Assembly: GCF_036946495.1 (NCBI RefSeq)
Contig: NZ_JAQIIX010000002.1
Coordinates: 2,232,001 to 2,296,000 of the forward strand
Direction: 5' to 3'
Origin: Mycolicibacterium neoaurum
Lineage (GTDB): Bacteria > Actinomycetota > Actinomycetes > Mycobacteriales > Mycobacteriaceae
Length of the DNA: 64,000 nucleotides
Below, piece after piece: positions 9,430 through 17,095 of this stretch. The position numbers and the translations under genes were made by a program. How positions within the stretch are numbered: the stretch's first letter is position 1; the number at the start of each line of letters is the position of its first letter. The notes below the pieces were generated by a model. The model made no database searches. It saw only the letters and a program-made list of their open reading frames with translations, and was not told where the DNA came from.

Positions 9430-10196
9430 ATTTCCTGCACGAGGCGCTGGCGTTCATCTTCACAGCGCAGAACTGGACGGGGCCTGCCGGTCTCGGGATC
9501 AGGATCGTCGAGCACCTGCAGTACACCGGTATCGCGGTGGTGTTCTCGGCCTTGATCGCGGTGCCCATCGGCCTGATCATCGGACATACCGGACGCGGCA
9601 CCTTCCTGGTGGTCACCGGAGTCAACGCGTTGCGCGCCCTGCCAACGCTCGGTGTATTGCTGCTCGGGGTGCTGTTGTGGGGGCTAGGGCTCATCCCGCC
9701 GACGGTCGCGCTGATGCTGTTGGGCATCCCGCCGCTGCTGGCGGGCACGTACTCGGGGATCGCGGCCGTCGAACCGTCGGTGGTCGACGCCGCCCGGGCG
9801 ATGGGGATGACCGAACGCCAGGTGCTGTTCCGGGTCGAGGTGCCCAACGCGCTGCCGCTCATCGTCGGCGGTCTGCGCACCGCGACGCTGCAGATCGTGG
9901 CGACCGCCACGGTGGCCGCCTACGCCAGCCTTGGTGGCCTCGGCCGGTACCTGATCGACGGGATCAAGGTACGAGAGTTCTACCTCGCCCTGGTGGGTGC
10001 GTTGATGGTCACCTTGCTGGCCCTGGTGCTCGATGCGCTGCTGGCCGCCGCGGTGTGGCTGTCCCAACCCGGCGCCGACCGGTTCGCCAAGTCCACCGAG
10101 CTGCCCCAGCCACTGCTCGACGACGAGGTGGCGTTGGAATCCTCCAACGTGGCTACGGAGCCCCGGGGCCGTCGCATACGGTATGAGGGTGACTGA
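9426..10196 (+). CDS. proZ: Quaternary-amine ABC transporter permease ProZ
   Basis: Second permease of the importer, 256 residues, starting at ATG 9426 inside the proW stop. It carries several transmembrane helices and the coupling loop DAARAMGMTERQVLFRVEVP, parallel to that of ProW, so the channel is a ProW-ProZ heterodimer. A C-terminal hydrophilic tail of about 40 residues follows the last helix. The 3' end overlaps the start of the next gene by 14 bp, so the glycolipid-binding-family protein is co-transcribed and probably coupled. Confidence 0.92.
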   Translation: MNFLHEALAFIFTAQNWTGPAGLGIRIVEHLQYTGIAVVFSALIAVPIGLIIGHTGRGTFLVVTGVNALRALPTLGVLLLGVLLWGLGLIPPTVALMLLGIPPLLAGTYSGIAAVEPSVVDAARAMGMTERQVLFRVEVPNALPLIVGGLRTATLQIVATATVAAYASLGGLGRYLIDGIKVREFYLALVGALMVTLLALVLDALLAAAVWLSQPGADRFAKSTELPQPLLDDEVALESSNVATEPRGRRIRYEGD

Positions 10197-10773
10197 ACCA
10201 GCCGAAGCCTGGCCCGCGATCCTGACCTGGAGAGCACACGATGTGCCGAGGATGGAGTCGGTACGGATACAGCTTTCCGGTAATCGGATCAAGGCGTATG
10301 GCCGCATCGTGTCGGCCGCCACCTCGACCGATCCTGCCTTCAGCGCCTCCTATGACCTGGTCACCGACGAAGTGGGCGCCACCAAGAGGCTGTCACTGAC
10401 GATGACGCTGGCCGAGCGCGAACGCCAGCTTTCCATCGCCCGCGACGAGGAGGGCATGTGGCTGGTCCGCGATCACCAGAACCAGACCAGTCGCGCCGCC
10501 TTCGACGGAGCGCTCGATGTGGACGTGGTGTTCAGCCCGTTCTTCAACGCGCTGCCGATCCGACGCAACGAACTGCACAAGGGCGGCCCCGAGTCGCTGA
10601 CCCTGCCGGTGGTCTATGTGCGGCTGCCGGAGCTCAGCGTGGAGCTGGAGAACATCACCTACACCCGTGAGACTGATGGCTTCGGACTGAAATCGCCGGT
10701 CGCCGAAACCACCGTCACCGTCGACCAGGACGGGTTCATCCTCGACTACCCAGGACTGGCAGCGCGGATCTGA
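10183..10773 (+). CDS. Putative glycolipid-binding family protein (Rv3755c-like)
   Basis: Protein of 196 residues resembling the PF06475 putative glycolipid-binding family. The diagnostic middle segment is FSPFFNALPIRR followed by NELHKG; the N-terminus ILTWRAHDVPRMESVRI also fits, and the strand-rich pattern agrees with a beta-barrel-like fold. The start is ATG 10183, inside the end of proZ; the nearby GTG 10189 is also possible. The family name comes from structural genomics and the ligand is unproved. Its link to proXVWZ is positional and conserved in M. tuberculosis. The end overlaps tyrA, on the other strand, by 38 bp. Confidence 0.8.
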   Translation: MRVTEPAEAWPAILTWRAHDVPRMESVRIQLSGNRIKAYGRIVSAATSTDPAFSASYDLVTDEVGATKRLSLTMTLAERERQLSIARDEEGMWLVRDHQNQTSRAAFDGALDVDVVFSPFFNALPIRRNELHKGGPESLTLPVVYVRLPELSVELENITYTRETDGFGLKSPVAETTVTVDQDGFILDYPGLAARI

Positions 10774-11713
10774 TCACTCCGCCGGCCCGCCCGGCGGCGG
10801 CCAGTTCGTCCCGCCACTGCGGGGCACCGATGGTGACATGCAAGATGTCGGGTCTGCGGAAGCTGTCGTAGCGAACCCGGGCGGCGTGTCCGGACTCGAC
10901 CAGCGCGGCCACCGAGGTGTGCGTGCGCAGGTGGTCGCGCGCGTCGGTGAGCATTTCGATGGCCCGATCCAGGCCGGTGGCCAGGTGGTCGGCGTTGGCC
11001 TCGCACATGGCGCGCACCAGATCGGGTGCGGTCGCCGCGACCCGCGTGCCGTCCCGGAACGACCCGGCGGCCAGCGCGAAGGCCAGCGGGACGTCGGCCG
11101 CGGTCACGGCCAGCGTCTCGGCCAGCAGATGCGGCAGATGCGAGATGGCGGCCGCGGCGGCGTCATGCTCGTCGGACCGCGCAGGCACCACGACGGCACC
11201 GCACTCCAGGGCCAGCCGCATGACCTGAGCGAAGACGGTCGGGTCGACGTTATCGTCGACGCTGATCACCCACGGGGCGTCGACGAACAGGCCCGCGTCA
11301 CCGGCAGACCAGCCCGAGTGCGCGGTGCCGGTCATCGGGTGCCCACCCACAAAACGGGATCGCAGACCGGCCTTCTCCACCGCGGCCAGCACTGCGCCCT
11401 TGACGCTGATCACATCGGTCAGCGCGCAGCCCGGTGCGACGGTGCGGATGTGGTCGAGCATGCCGGCCAGTGCCGGCATCGGCACGGCAAGCACGATCAG
11501 CGCATCGGTGTTTGCGGCACGCTCAAGGGCGTCGTCGAGGTTGGTGGTGGCATCGAATCCGTCGGCTCGCGCGGCACCCACCCCGTCGATCGACCGGTTG
11601 TACCCGAACACGGTGCGACCGGCCGCAGTGGCGGCCCGCACCACCGAGCCGCCGATCAGTCCAAGGCCCAGCACGCATACCGGTGTGTCGGTCACCGCTC
11701 TAGGTTGGCACAT
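10736..11713 (-). CDS. tyrA: Prephenate dehydrogenase TyrA
   Basis: Prephenate dehydrogenase (about 325 residues), converting prephenate to 4-hydroxyphenylpyruvate in tyrosine synthesis with NAD(P)+. The N-terminal Rossmann motif is VCVLGLGLIGGS; VIVLAVPMPAL, TDVISVKGAV and FVGGHPMTGTAHSG are the family's substrate-domain blocks. The start could be ATG 11713 or GTG 11695, differing by six residues. There is no ACT domain and no fused chorismate mutase. It diverges from the TadA-partner gene and its 3' end overlaps the preceding plus-strand gene. Synteny with Rv3754 supports the call. Confidence 0.93.
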   Translation of the reverse strand: MCQPRAVTDTPVCVLGLGLIGGSVVRAATAAGRTVFGYNRSIDGVGAARADGFDATTNLDDALERAANTDALIVLAVPMPALAGMLDHIRTVAPGCALTDVISVKGAVLAAVEKAGLRSRFVGGHPMTGTAHSGWSAGDAGLFVDAPWVISVDDNVDPTVFAQVMRLALECGAVVVPARSDEHDAAAAAISHLPHLLAETLAVTAADVPLAFALAAGSFRDGTRVAATAPDLVRAMCEANADHLATGLDRAIEMLTDARDHLRTHTSVAALVESGHAARVRYDSFRRPDILHVTIGAPQWRDELAAAGRAGGVIRSALPVLGSRG

Positions 11714-11776
11714 GGTTGATGGGGACTGGCTGTGACCGCTGGTCAAGCACTTGGTGGACGACTAGCGTAAGCGGCC

Positions 11777-12295
11777 ATGGGAGCACAACGGGCCACCGCA
11801 CAACAGGCAGCCGAACTGCCGGGCGGGTTCGGCGTCGCGGTCGTCCGGGAGGACGGCAAGTGGCGGTGTACGGCCCTGCGCAGGACGGCGTTGAACAGCT
11901 TGACCGCGGCCGAGACCGAGCTCCGTGAGCTGCGCAGTGCCGGTGCGGTGTTCGGTCTGCTCGACGTCGACGAGGAGTTCCTGATCATTCTTCGGCCCGC
12001 CCCGGCGGGCACGCGCTTGTTGCTCTCCGACGCCACCGCTGCGCTGGATTACGACATCGCCGCCGAGGTCCTCGACACCCTCGATGCCGATATCGACGAC
12101 GAGGACCTGGAGGACACGGACCCATTCGAGGAGGGCGATCTCGGGCTGCTGGCCGATATCGGCCTGCCCGAAGGTGTACTCGGGGTGATCATCGCCGACG
12201 AGGAATCCGAGATCGAAGAGCAGATCACGGCGATCGCCGAGCGGATGGGCTTCGCCGTGGAACTGTCGGCGGTGCTGGACAAACTCGGTCGGTGA
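11777..12295 (+). CDS. tRNA adenosine deaminase-associated protein
   Basis: Acidic 172-residue protein of the actinobacterial family found next to tadA (Rv3753c position). Visible features are an N-terminal segment GGFGVAVVREDGKWRC, a strongly acidic middle stretch rich in Asp/Glu (roughly residues 97-125), and a C-terminal helix ending KLGR. There is no catalytic signature; a role as TadA partner is inferred from conserved adjacency. The stop overlaps the GTG start of tadA (GTGA), a coupling that fits a two-subunit or chaperone relation. Confidence 0.86.
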   Translation: MGAQRATAQQAAELPGGFGVAVVREDGKWRCTALRRTALNSLTAAETELRELRSAGAVFGLLDVDEEFLIILRPAPAGTRLLLSDATAALDYDIAAEVLDTLDADIDDEDLEDTDPFEEGDLGLLADIGLPEGVLGVIIADEESEIEEQITAIAERMGFAVELSAVLDKLGR

Positions 12296-12744
12296 GCTCC
12301 GACAGCGAGCTGATCCGGCAAGCGCTGGAGGCGGCCCGGCTGGCCGGGCCCGACGATATCCCGATCGGGGCAGTGGTGTTCGGTCCCGACGGGTCGGAGC
12401 TGGCCCGTGCGGCCAATGCGCGCGAGGTCCTCGGCGACCCCACCGCACACGCGGAGATCCTGGCTATGCGGGCGGCGACGCAAGTGTTGGGCGACGGCTG
12501 GCGGCTGACCGACTGCATCCTGGCCGTCACCGTCGAGCCGTGCACGATGTGCGCGGGTGCGCTGGTGATGGCGCGGGTCGGCCGGCTGGTGTTCGGGGCG
12601 TGGGAGCCCAAGACCGGCGCCGTGGGGTCGCTGTGGGATGTGGTGCGCGACCGGCGGCTGACGCACCGTCCGCAGGTGCGCGGCGGGGTGCTGGAACGCG
12701 AATGTGCGGCGCCGCTGGAGGAGTTCTTCGCGCGGCATCGTTGA
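12292..12744 (+). CDS. tadA: tRNA-specific adenosine deaminase TadA
   Basis: Zinc deaminase of 150 residues that converts adenosine-34 of tRNA-Arg(ACG) to inosine. The catalytic motif TAHAEILAMRAA supplies the zinc histidine and proton-shuttle glutamate, and VEPCTMCAGAL supplies both zinc cysteines; RVGRLVFGAWEPKTGAVGS is the conserved strand and loop after them. The GTG start at 12292 overlaps the stop of its partner gene. Length is normal for bacterial TadA. Position matches Rv3752c, just before the tRNA-Ser gene. Confidence 0.95.
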   Translation: MSSDSELIRQALEAARLAGPDDIPIGAVVFGPDGSELARAANAREVLGDPTAHAEILAMRAATQVLGDGWRLTDCILAVTVEPCTMCAGALVMARVGRLVFGAWEPKTGAVGSLWDVVRDRRLTHRPQVRGGVLERECAAPLEEFFARHR

Positions 12745-12761
12745 GGTCGTGCTCTTCGAGC

Positions 12762-12833
12762 TCGCGCCGAGACGACGGTTTATCACGTGATCGGGTCCGT
12801 TTTTCGCCAAAACCCGTCGTCTCGGCACGCGAT
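12762..12833. repeat. Intergenic imperfect inverted repeat with nested palindrome
   Basis: Between tadA and tRNA-Ser. Left arm GCCGAGACGACGGTTT (12766-12781) pairs with right arm AAAACCCGTCGTCTCGGC (12809-12826) with one bulged base; short TCGC/GCGA extensions flank the arms. The loop contains the perfect 10-bp palindrome ATCACGTGAT (12782-12791). There is no T-tract after the right arm, so it is not a classical terminator on the plus strand. It looks like a dispersed intergenic palindrome; no second copy was recognised in this window. Confidence 0.75.
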
Positions 12834-12869
12834 TAGGGCTCACGGCGACTGCCCGGTAAGCTTCCCGCC

Positions 12870-12960
12870 GGTGGCGTGTCCGAGCGGCCTAAGGAGCACG
12901 CCTCGAAAGCGTGTGACGGGTAACCCCCGTCCGAGGGTTCAAATCCCTCCGCCACCGCCA
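12870..12960 (+). tRNA. tRNA-Ser (anticodon CGA)
   Basis: A 91-nt type II tRNA with CCA encoded at 12958-12960. The acceptor stem is GGTGGCG/CGCCACC, the anticodon stem CACGC/GCGTG encloses loop CTCGAAA (anticodon CGA, reading UCG), and the T loop is GGTTCAAATCC. The long variable arm (GACGGGTAACCCCCGTC region) is characteristic of serine tRNAs. It is followed 1 bp later by a strong hairpin. Confidence 0.97.
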
Positions 12961-12961
12961 T

Positions 12962-12993
12962 AGCCCCGATCCTGCTGACGCAGGTGAGGGGCT
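12962..12993 (+). terminator. Hairpin terminator after tRNA-Ser
   Basis: Two-part stem: AGCCCC (12962-12967) with GGGGCT (12988-12993), and CCTGC (12971-12975) with GCAGG (12980-12984), loop TGAC, followed by GTTTC. It ends 9 bp before the convergent phosphotransferase reading frame, so it may serve both strands. The T-run is weak, as is usual for mycobacterial terminators. Confidence 0.7.
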
Positions 12994-13002
12994 GTTTCAT
13001 GC

Positions 13003-13902
13003 TCAGGCCGCGAAGTCGGCCCGGATCCGTTCCAGCGTGCGACGGCATTTGTTGCTCATGATGGGATTGCTGTCCACGTAGTACCAGACCGCGCCCATGG
13101 CCTGTTGGAACGCCCAACCGCGACCACGTTGCCATTCGTCGTCATCGCAGCCCAGGTACGCCCGCATCAGCTCGCGACGGCGGTCGTCGAGCAGGTGCCA
13201 GGCGCTCACCAGGTCCAGTGCGGGATCGGCCGCTGCGAACCCGCCTACGTCGAGCACGCCGGCGAGACGACCGTCGACGGTCAGCACGTTGGGCGGGATC
13301 AAGTCCCCATGGGTCATCACATCCGGGGAGTCGCCGCGAGGCAGCACGCGTATCTCTTCCCAGATCGCCTGCAAGGTCGACACATCGAGCAAGCCTTCAC
13401 TATTGGTCAGGCACAGCTGCATCCATTCGTCATGGGATCCCAGCTCGCCACCGCGTCCATTTCCGGCATAGGTGCGTCCGCGGGTGTTAATGGCGCGGAC
13501 CGCGAGGATGAACTCGGCCAGATCGGCGGCGAAGACATCGGAACGAGAGCAGCTGTCCGCGGTCGCGGGGTCACCGGGCAACCAGGTGAACACCGACCAT
13601 GGCAGGGGATAGCCCGCGCCGGGTTCGCCGATCGCCAGCGGAGCCGGCGTGGCCACGGGCGTACGGCCGCTCAGCTCCCGTGCCGCTTCGGCTTCGTGCT
13701 CAAGGTCGTGCCGCACCGCCTCGACATCACCATCGGGCTCCAACGGAAACCGGGTGACGACGTGGTCTCCGATCCGGAAGATGGCGTTGACGGTTCCCGC
13801 CCCGGAAACCGGCTCGACGGGCAGACCCGCCCACTACGGGAACTGCTCGGCGATCAGTCTGCCGACCGTGAGCGGCGAGACCGTCAGTTGGCCGGGGTGC
13901 AC
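13003..13902 (-). pseudogene. APH-type phosphotransferase interrupted by an in-frame amber codon
   Basis: From GTG 13902 the frame reads through an N-terminal aminoglycoside-phosphotransferase-like segment (LIAEQFP then TAG at 13836-13834, then WAGLPVEPVSGAGTVNAIFRIGD) and continues without further stops to 13003. The downstream part keeps the kinase core: THGDLIPPNVL (catalytic loop) and GVLDVGGFAAADPALDL. A CAG-to-TAG change is the simplest explanation, since this family often has Gln at the site. Only a weak TTG at 13743 could start a shorter product lacking the nucleotide-binding lobe. The GTG lies 2 bp after the stop of the upstream exported hydrolase, so it was coupled to it. A sequencing error cannot be excluded. 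Confidence 0.75.
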
Positions 13903-13904
13903 GT

Positions 13905-15590
13905 TCAGACGGCGACGGTGACGGTGGTGGGTACCGATCGCCCGAGCACCACTCCGTACGCAGTGCCATCGGGCGTGCTGATCGGCAGGGTCGACCCGGG
14001 CACCAGATCGTCACCGTTATCGGTGTCGCCGTCGAACCAATCGTTGAACCACTCGGCGCTGAGCTGCCAGACCGCAGGCGGGTTCTGCGGCTGAGGGAAG
14101 CCGGCCAGCACCGAAGCGAGGAACTGCACGATCGGGTTGCCGCCGCGCATCGAGTCCATGTGGACCCCGCCCGCCAGTACGACACCGTTGAACCGCCCGG
14201 GCCGTGCCTCGTTCAGCGATTCGTTGATATTGCTGATGAAGTTGAAGAGATTGGGCGGAGCGCCGATCTCGCGGACCGGGATGTAGCGTCCGGTGGCGTC
14301 CTCGTAGGCCTGCAACTTGGCCAATGCGTCCGGCATGACCGAGCCGGTGGGCACGCCGTCCAGGGTGATCACCCCGACGAGATCATCGGCGGCGCCCTTG
14401 TCCACGAGATATCCCGCGACGGCGCCGACCAGCTGACCGCCGGCGGAATGCCCGGCCAGGCCGAACTTCTGGGGCAGCACTCCCACGTAACCGGCGTCGC
14501 GGGCACTGTCGTTGAGGGCGGTTCGTTCCCCGACGAACAGCTCGGCGATGTTGTTCCACATGCCCGCGCCGTTGAGCCAGGCGTCGTCGTCTGCGAAGAA
14601 GTTCGACGACAGCGTGGGCGTGACGACGATGCTGTTGGTGCGGACCGCCAACTCGGCGGCGGTGTAGCTGTACATCGGTGCCAGCGCGAAGAAACCGTGC
14701 TGTAGCAGGATCAACCGGTCCGGCTGCTGCGCGCCCTCGGGCACGTCGGGGAAGTACCAGTTCGCCTGCACCCGTTGGCCATTGGCAAGCAGGATGGTGG
14801 ATGTGCGCACCGTGACCGGGCTGTTGACCGGAACCGCGGGTGGGCCGGTCAGCAGTGCCTCGAGCGCCTGGATGGTGTTGAACACCAACGACCCGACGCC
14901 CTTGATGAGATTTTCGGTCAGGCCCTGCAGCCACCGCAGCAGGTTAGGTGACGAGGGGGCGAAGGCGCGTTCGGCGGGCGGCTGCTCGACCACGACCGCC
15001 ATGGACACGGCCGGGGCTTCGGTCACCTGTGCCGTCGCGCCGTCGCGGTTGGGGCTGCGATCGGGTGTCGCGGCGGCCTCGGTCACCAACGGAGCCGAAG
15101 GTTCGGTCTTCGTGGTGGTGCCGGTCTCGTTCTCGGCGGACGTGCTGTGCTCGGCGTCCACGACGACGGGGGTGCTGATGCTCGGTATCACCGCGGCGGG
15201 TCGTGTCTTTTTCCCGAGCACGATTTCTGTCTCGGCGGCGTCGTTCGGGGGTGTCTTCTCGTGGTCCTCGAGGGTGGCCTCATGCTCGGCCTCGGCCTCG
15301 AGTTCGGGCTTCAGTTCCGGTTCGGTCTCATGCTTGGACCCACCCGGTGTCGTGCTGTCGGCCTTGTCGTCGGTCTCGGTCTTGTCGGTCGACGTCGACT
15401 CGGCGCGAGATTCCGGCGTCGTGTCGGTCTTTGTGCGCGGCGTACTGTCGTTGGCCGGACTCGATGCCGACCCGGGGCCCGCCCCGCCGGACGTATCGTC
15501 GGCGACTGCGGCACCGGCACCGGCGAGCACCGCGGCCGACACCCCCGCCGACAACAGGCCGGCACTCACCCACGCCGAAAGCCGCTCCAT
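13905..15590 (-). CDS. Exported alpha/beta hydrolase with long Thr/Glu-rich linker
   Basis: Secreted or surface protein of 561 residues. It starts with a signal peptide (MERLSAWVSAGLL... ending near AAVADD), then about 190 residues of low-complexity Ser/Thr/Glu/Asp/Lys sequence predicted to be disordered, then an alpha/beta-hydrolase domain with oxyanion segment LLQHGFFA and nucleophile elbow GLAGHSAGGQ. A late GGVHMDSM segment could contribute the catalytic histidine. The start ATG 15590 is preceded by AGGGG; an ATG 24 bp upstream is in frame but lacks this spacing. The family and substrate are not recognised precisely; similar hydrolases occur near PE-PPE proteins in mycobacteria. The interrupted phosphotransferase follows by 2 bp. 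Confidence 0.82.
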   Translation of the reverse strand: MERLSAWVSAGLLSAGVSAAVLAGAGAAVADDTSGGAGPGSASSPANDSTPRTKTDTTPESRAESTSTDKTETDDKADSTTPGGSKHETEPELKPELEAEAEHEATLEDHEKTPPNDAAETEIVLGKKTRPAAVIPSISTPVVVDAEHSTSAENETGTTTKTEPSAPLVTEAAATPDRSPNRDGATAQVTEAPAVSMAVVVEQPPAERAFAPSSPNLLRWLQGLTENLIKGVGSLVFNTIQALEALLTGPPAVPVNSPVTVRTSTILLANGQRVQANWYFPDVPEGAQQPDRLILLQHGFFALAPMYSYTAAELAVRTNSIVVTPTLSSNFFADDDAWLNGAGMWNNIAELFVGERTALNDSARDAGYVGVLPQKFGLAGHSAGGQLVGAVAGYLVDKGAADDLVGVITLDGVPTGSVMPDALAKLQAYEDATGRYIPVREIGAPPNLFNFISNINESLNEARPGRFNGVVLAGGVHMDSMRGGNPIVQFLASVLAGFPQPQNPPAVWQLSAEWFNDWFDGDTDNGDDLVPGSTLPISTPDGTAYGVVLGRSVPTTVTVAV

Positions 15591-15705
15591 GAAGACCCCT
15601 GACCCTGTGCTCACCGAACCGTCTCGAATATTGACACTGGCGACAGCGTAACCGAGCAGTTTCGAGCAACGGCCATACTCGAAGATCGACGAAGGGAATC
15701 ACCCC

Positions 15706-16869
15706 ATGAGGGCTGTCAGTTGTAAGGCCGGCGAACTGTCGGTGATCGAGATGCCGGCACCACGACCCGCCGCCGGTCAGTTGCTGCTCGACGTGCGTCG
15801 TTGCGGAATCTGCGGGTCCGACATCCACGCGAAGGATCACGCCGATGAACTGACCGAGGTCATGGCCGCCGTCGGATATCCGGATTTCATGAACAGTTCC
15901 ACGCCGGTCGTACTCGGCCACGAATTCTGCGGCACGGTCGTGGAAAAGGGTCGCGGAGTTGCCAAGGAATTCAAGTCCGGCACCACCGTGGTGTCCTTCC
16001 CACTGGTGCGCGCGGCGGGCGGTGTGCACCTGACCGGACTCTCACCACTGGCCCCCGGCGGTTACGCAGAACAGGTGCTCGCCGAGGCATCGATGACGTT
16101 CGTGGTGCCCAACGGTTTGGATGTCGACACCGCGGCCCTCACCGAGCCGATGGCTGTCGCGCTGCATGCCGTACGACGCAGCGACATCAGCCGCCGAGAC
16201 ACTGCCGTCGTCATCGGCTGCGGCCCGGTCGGCCTGGCCGTGATCTGTCACCTGAAGGCCAAGGGGGTAGGCACGATCATCGCCAGTGACTTCTCCCCGG
16301 GCCGCCGTGCCTTGGCCGCCAAATGCGGGGCCCACGTGGTGGTGGACCCGGCCGTCGAGTCGCCCTATGAACGTTTCGACCGGCAGAAGGGCGTGATCAC
16401 CGCGGCGCCGCAGTTGTACGAACTGGGTGTCGGGTCGATGGAGAAGCTGCGCAAGGTGCCGGGCTGGTCACATCTCTACCGGCTCGCGGAGTCGTTCGGC
16501 GCGGCCGGGCCGAAGCGTCCTGTGGTGTTCGAGTGCGTTGGTGTGCCGGGAATGATCGACGGTGTGCTGGCGGCCGCGCCGGTGCAGTCCCGGGTGGTCG
16601 TCGTCGGTGTGTGCATGGGCGAGGACCGTTTTCGTCCGACGTTGGCCATCGGCAAAGAGATCGACGTGCGCTTCGTGTTCGGCTACACACCGCTGGAATT
16701 TCACGACACCCTCAACCTGTTGGCGGAGGGCAAGGTCGATGCGTCGGCGCTGGTGACCGGGACCGTCGGTCTCGACGGAGTCGAGGCGGCCTTCAACGCG
16801 CTGGGTGATCCGGAATCGCACGCCAAGATTCTCATCGACCCCACCAGTTCGGCAGTCGAACCCGGTTAG
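15706..16869 (+). CDS. Zinc-dependent alcohol dehydrogenase (MDR family)
   Basis: Medium-chain dehydrogenase/reductase of 387 residues. Catalytic zinc region: RRCGICGSDIHAKDH and GHEFCGTVVEKG; Rossmann motif VIGCGPVGLAVI with IIASDFSPGRRALA following, favouring NAD(H). The usual four-cysteine structural-zinc loop is not obvious (the segment after GHEFCG lacks the CxxCxxC spacing), as in MDR subgroups without structural zinc. The substrate is unknown. It is divergent from the exported hydrolase and convergent with the PE-PPE gene. Confidence 0.9.
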   Translation: MRAVSCKAGELSVIEMPAPRPAAGQLLLDVRRCGICGSDIHAKDHADELTEVMAAVGYPDFMNSSTPVVLGHEFCGTVVEKGRGVAKEFKSGTTVVSFPLVRAAGGVHLTGLSPLAPGGYAEQVLAEASMTFVVPNGLDVDTAALTEPMAVALHAVRRSDISRRDTAVVIGCGPVGLAVICHLKAKGVGTIIASDFSPGRRALAAKCGAHVVVDPAVESPYERFDRQKGVITAAPQLYELGVGSMEKLRKVPGWSHLYRLAESFGAAGPKRPVVFECVGVPGMIDGVLAAAPVQSRVVVVGVCMGEDRFRPTLAIGKEIDVRFVFGYTPLEFHDTLNLLAEGKVDASALVTGTVGLDGVEAAFNALGDPESHAKILIDPTSSAVEPG

Positions 16870-16951
16870 TCGGATCGTCGAAATCTGTTCACTCCCGGTT
16901 TTTTCGGGTGGAACCGGTGTGTCGTCACAGGTGTGTCACAGTGGCCCCATC

Positions 16952-17095
16952 ATGCGTCAAACCAAGCGAAAACGTCTCCGGCTCAGCGATCCGCTGTCGT
17001 TGTCGTTCGAGATGCACCGAAGGGTGTTGCTGGCCAGGCTGAATCGCCGGCACCGTCGTCAGGCCGCCTCGGCCCCGGCGTCGCGTTCGTCCTGA
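16952..17095 (+). CDS. Possible 47-residue arginine-rich small protein
   Basis: A short frame from ATG 16952 encodes a basic peptide beginning MRQTKRKRLRLSDPLSLSF with 13 arginines in 47 residues. It overlaps the 3' end of the convergent PE-PPE gene by 37 bp. No Shine-Dalgarno is obvious in the preceding GTGGCCCCATC. I do not recognise a family; it may be chance coding in GC-rich DNA. The rest of the 190-bp gap shows only a short CCCGGTTTTTTCGGG hairpin near 16907. Confidence 0.25.
   Translation: MRQTKRKRLRLSDPLSLSFEMHRRVLLARLNRRHRRQAASAPASRSS

Noticed and set aside
12870..13902. Genomic island integrated at tRNA-Ser
   Set aside because: tRNA-Ser genes are common integration sites, but I found no integrase and no repeat of the tRNA 3' end downstream.
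16900..16925. Terminator between the alcohol dehydrogenase and PE-PPE genes
   Set aside because: The CCCG/CGGG stem is only 4-5 bp with the T-run inside the loop, too weak to call.
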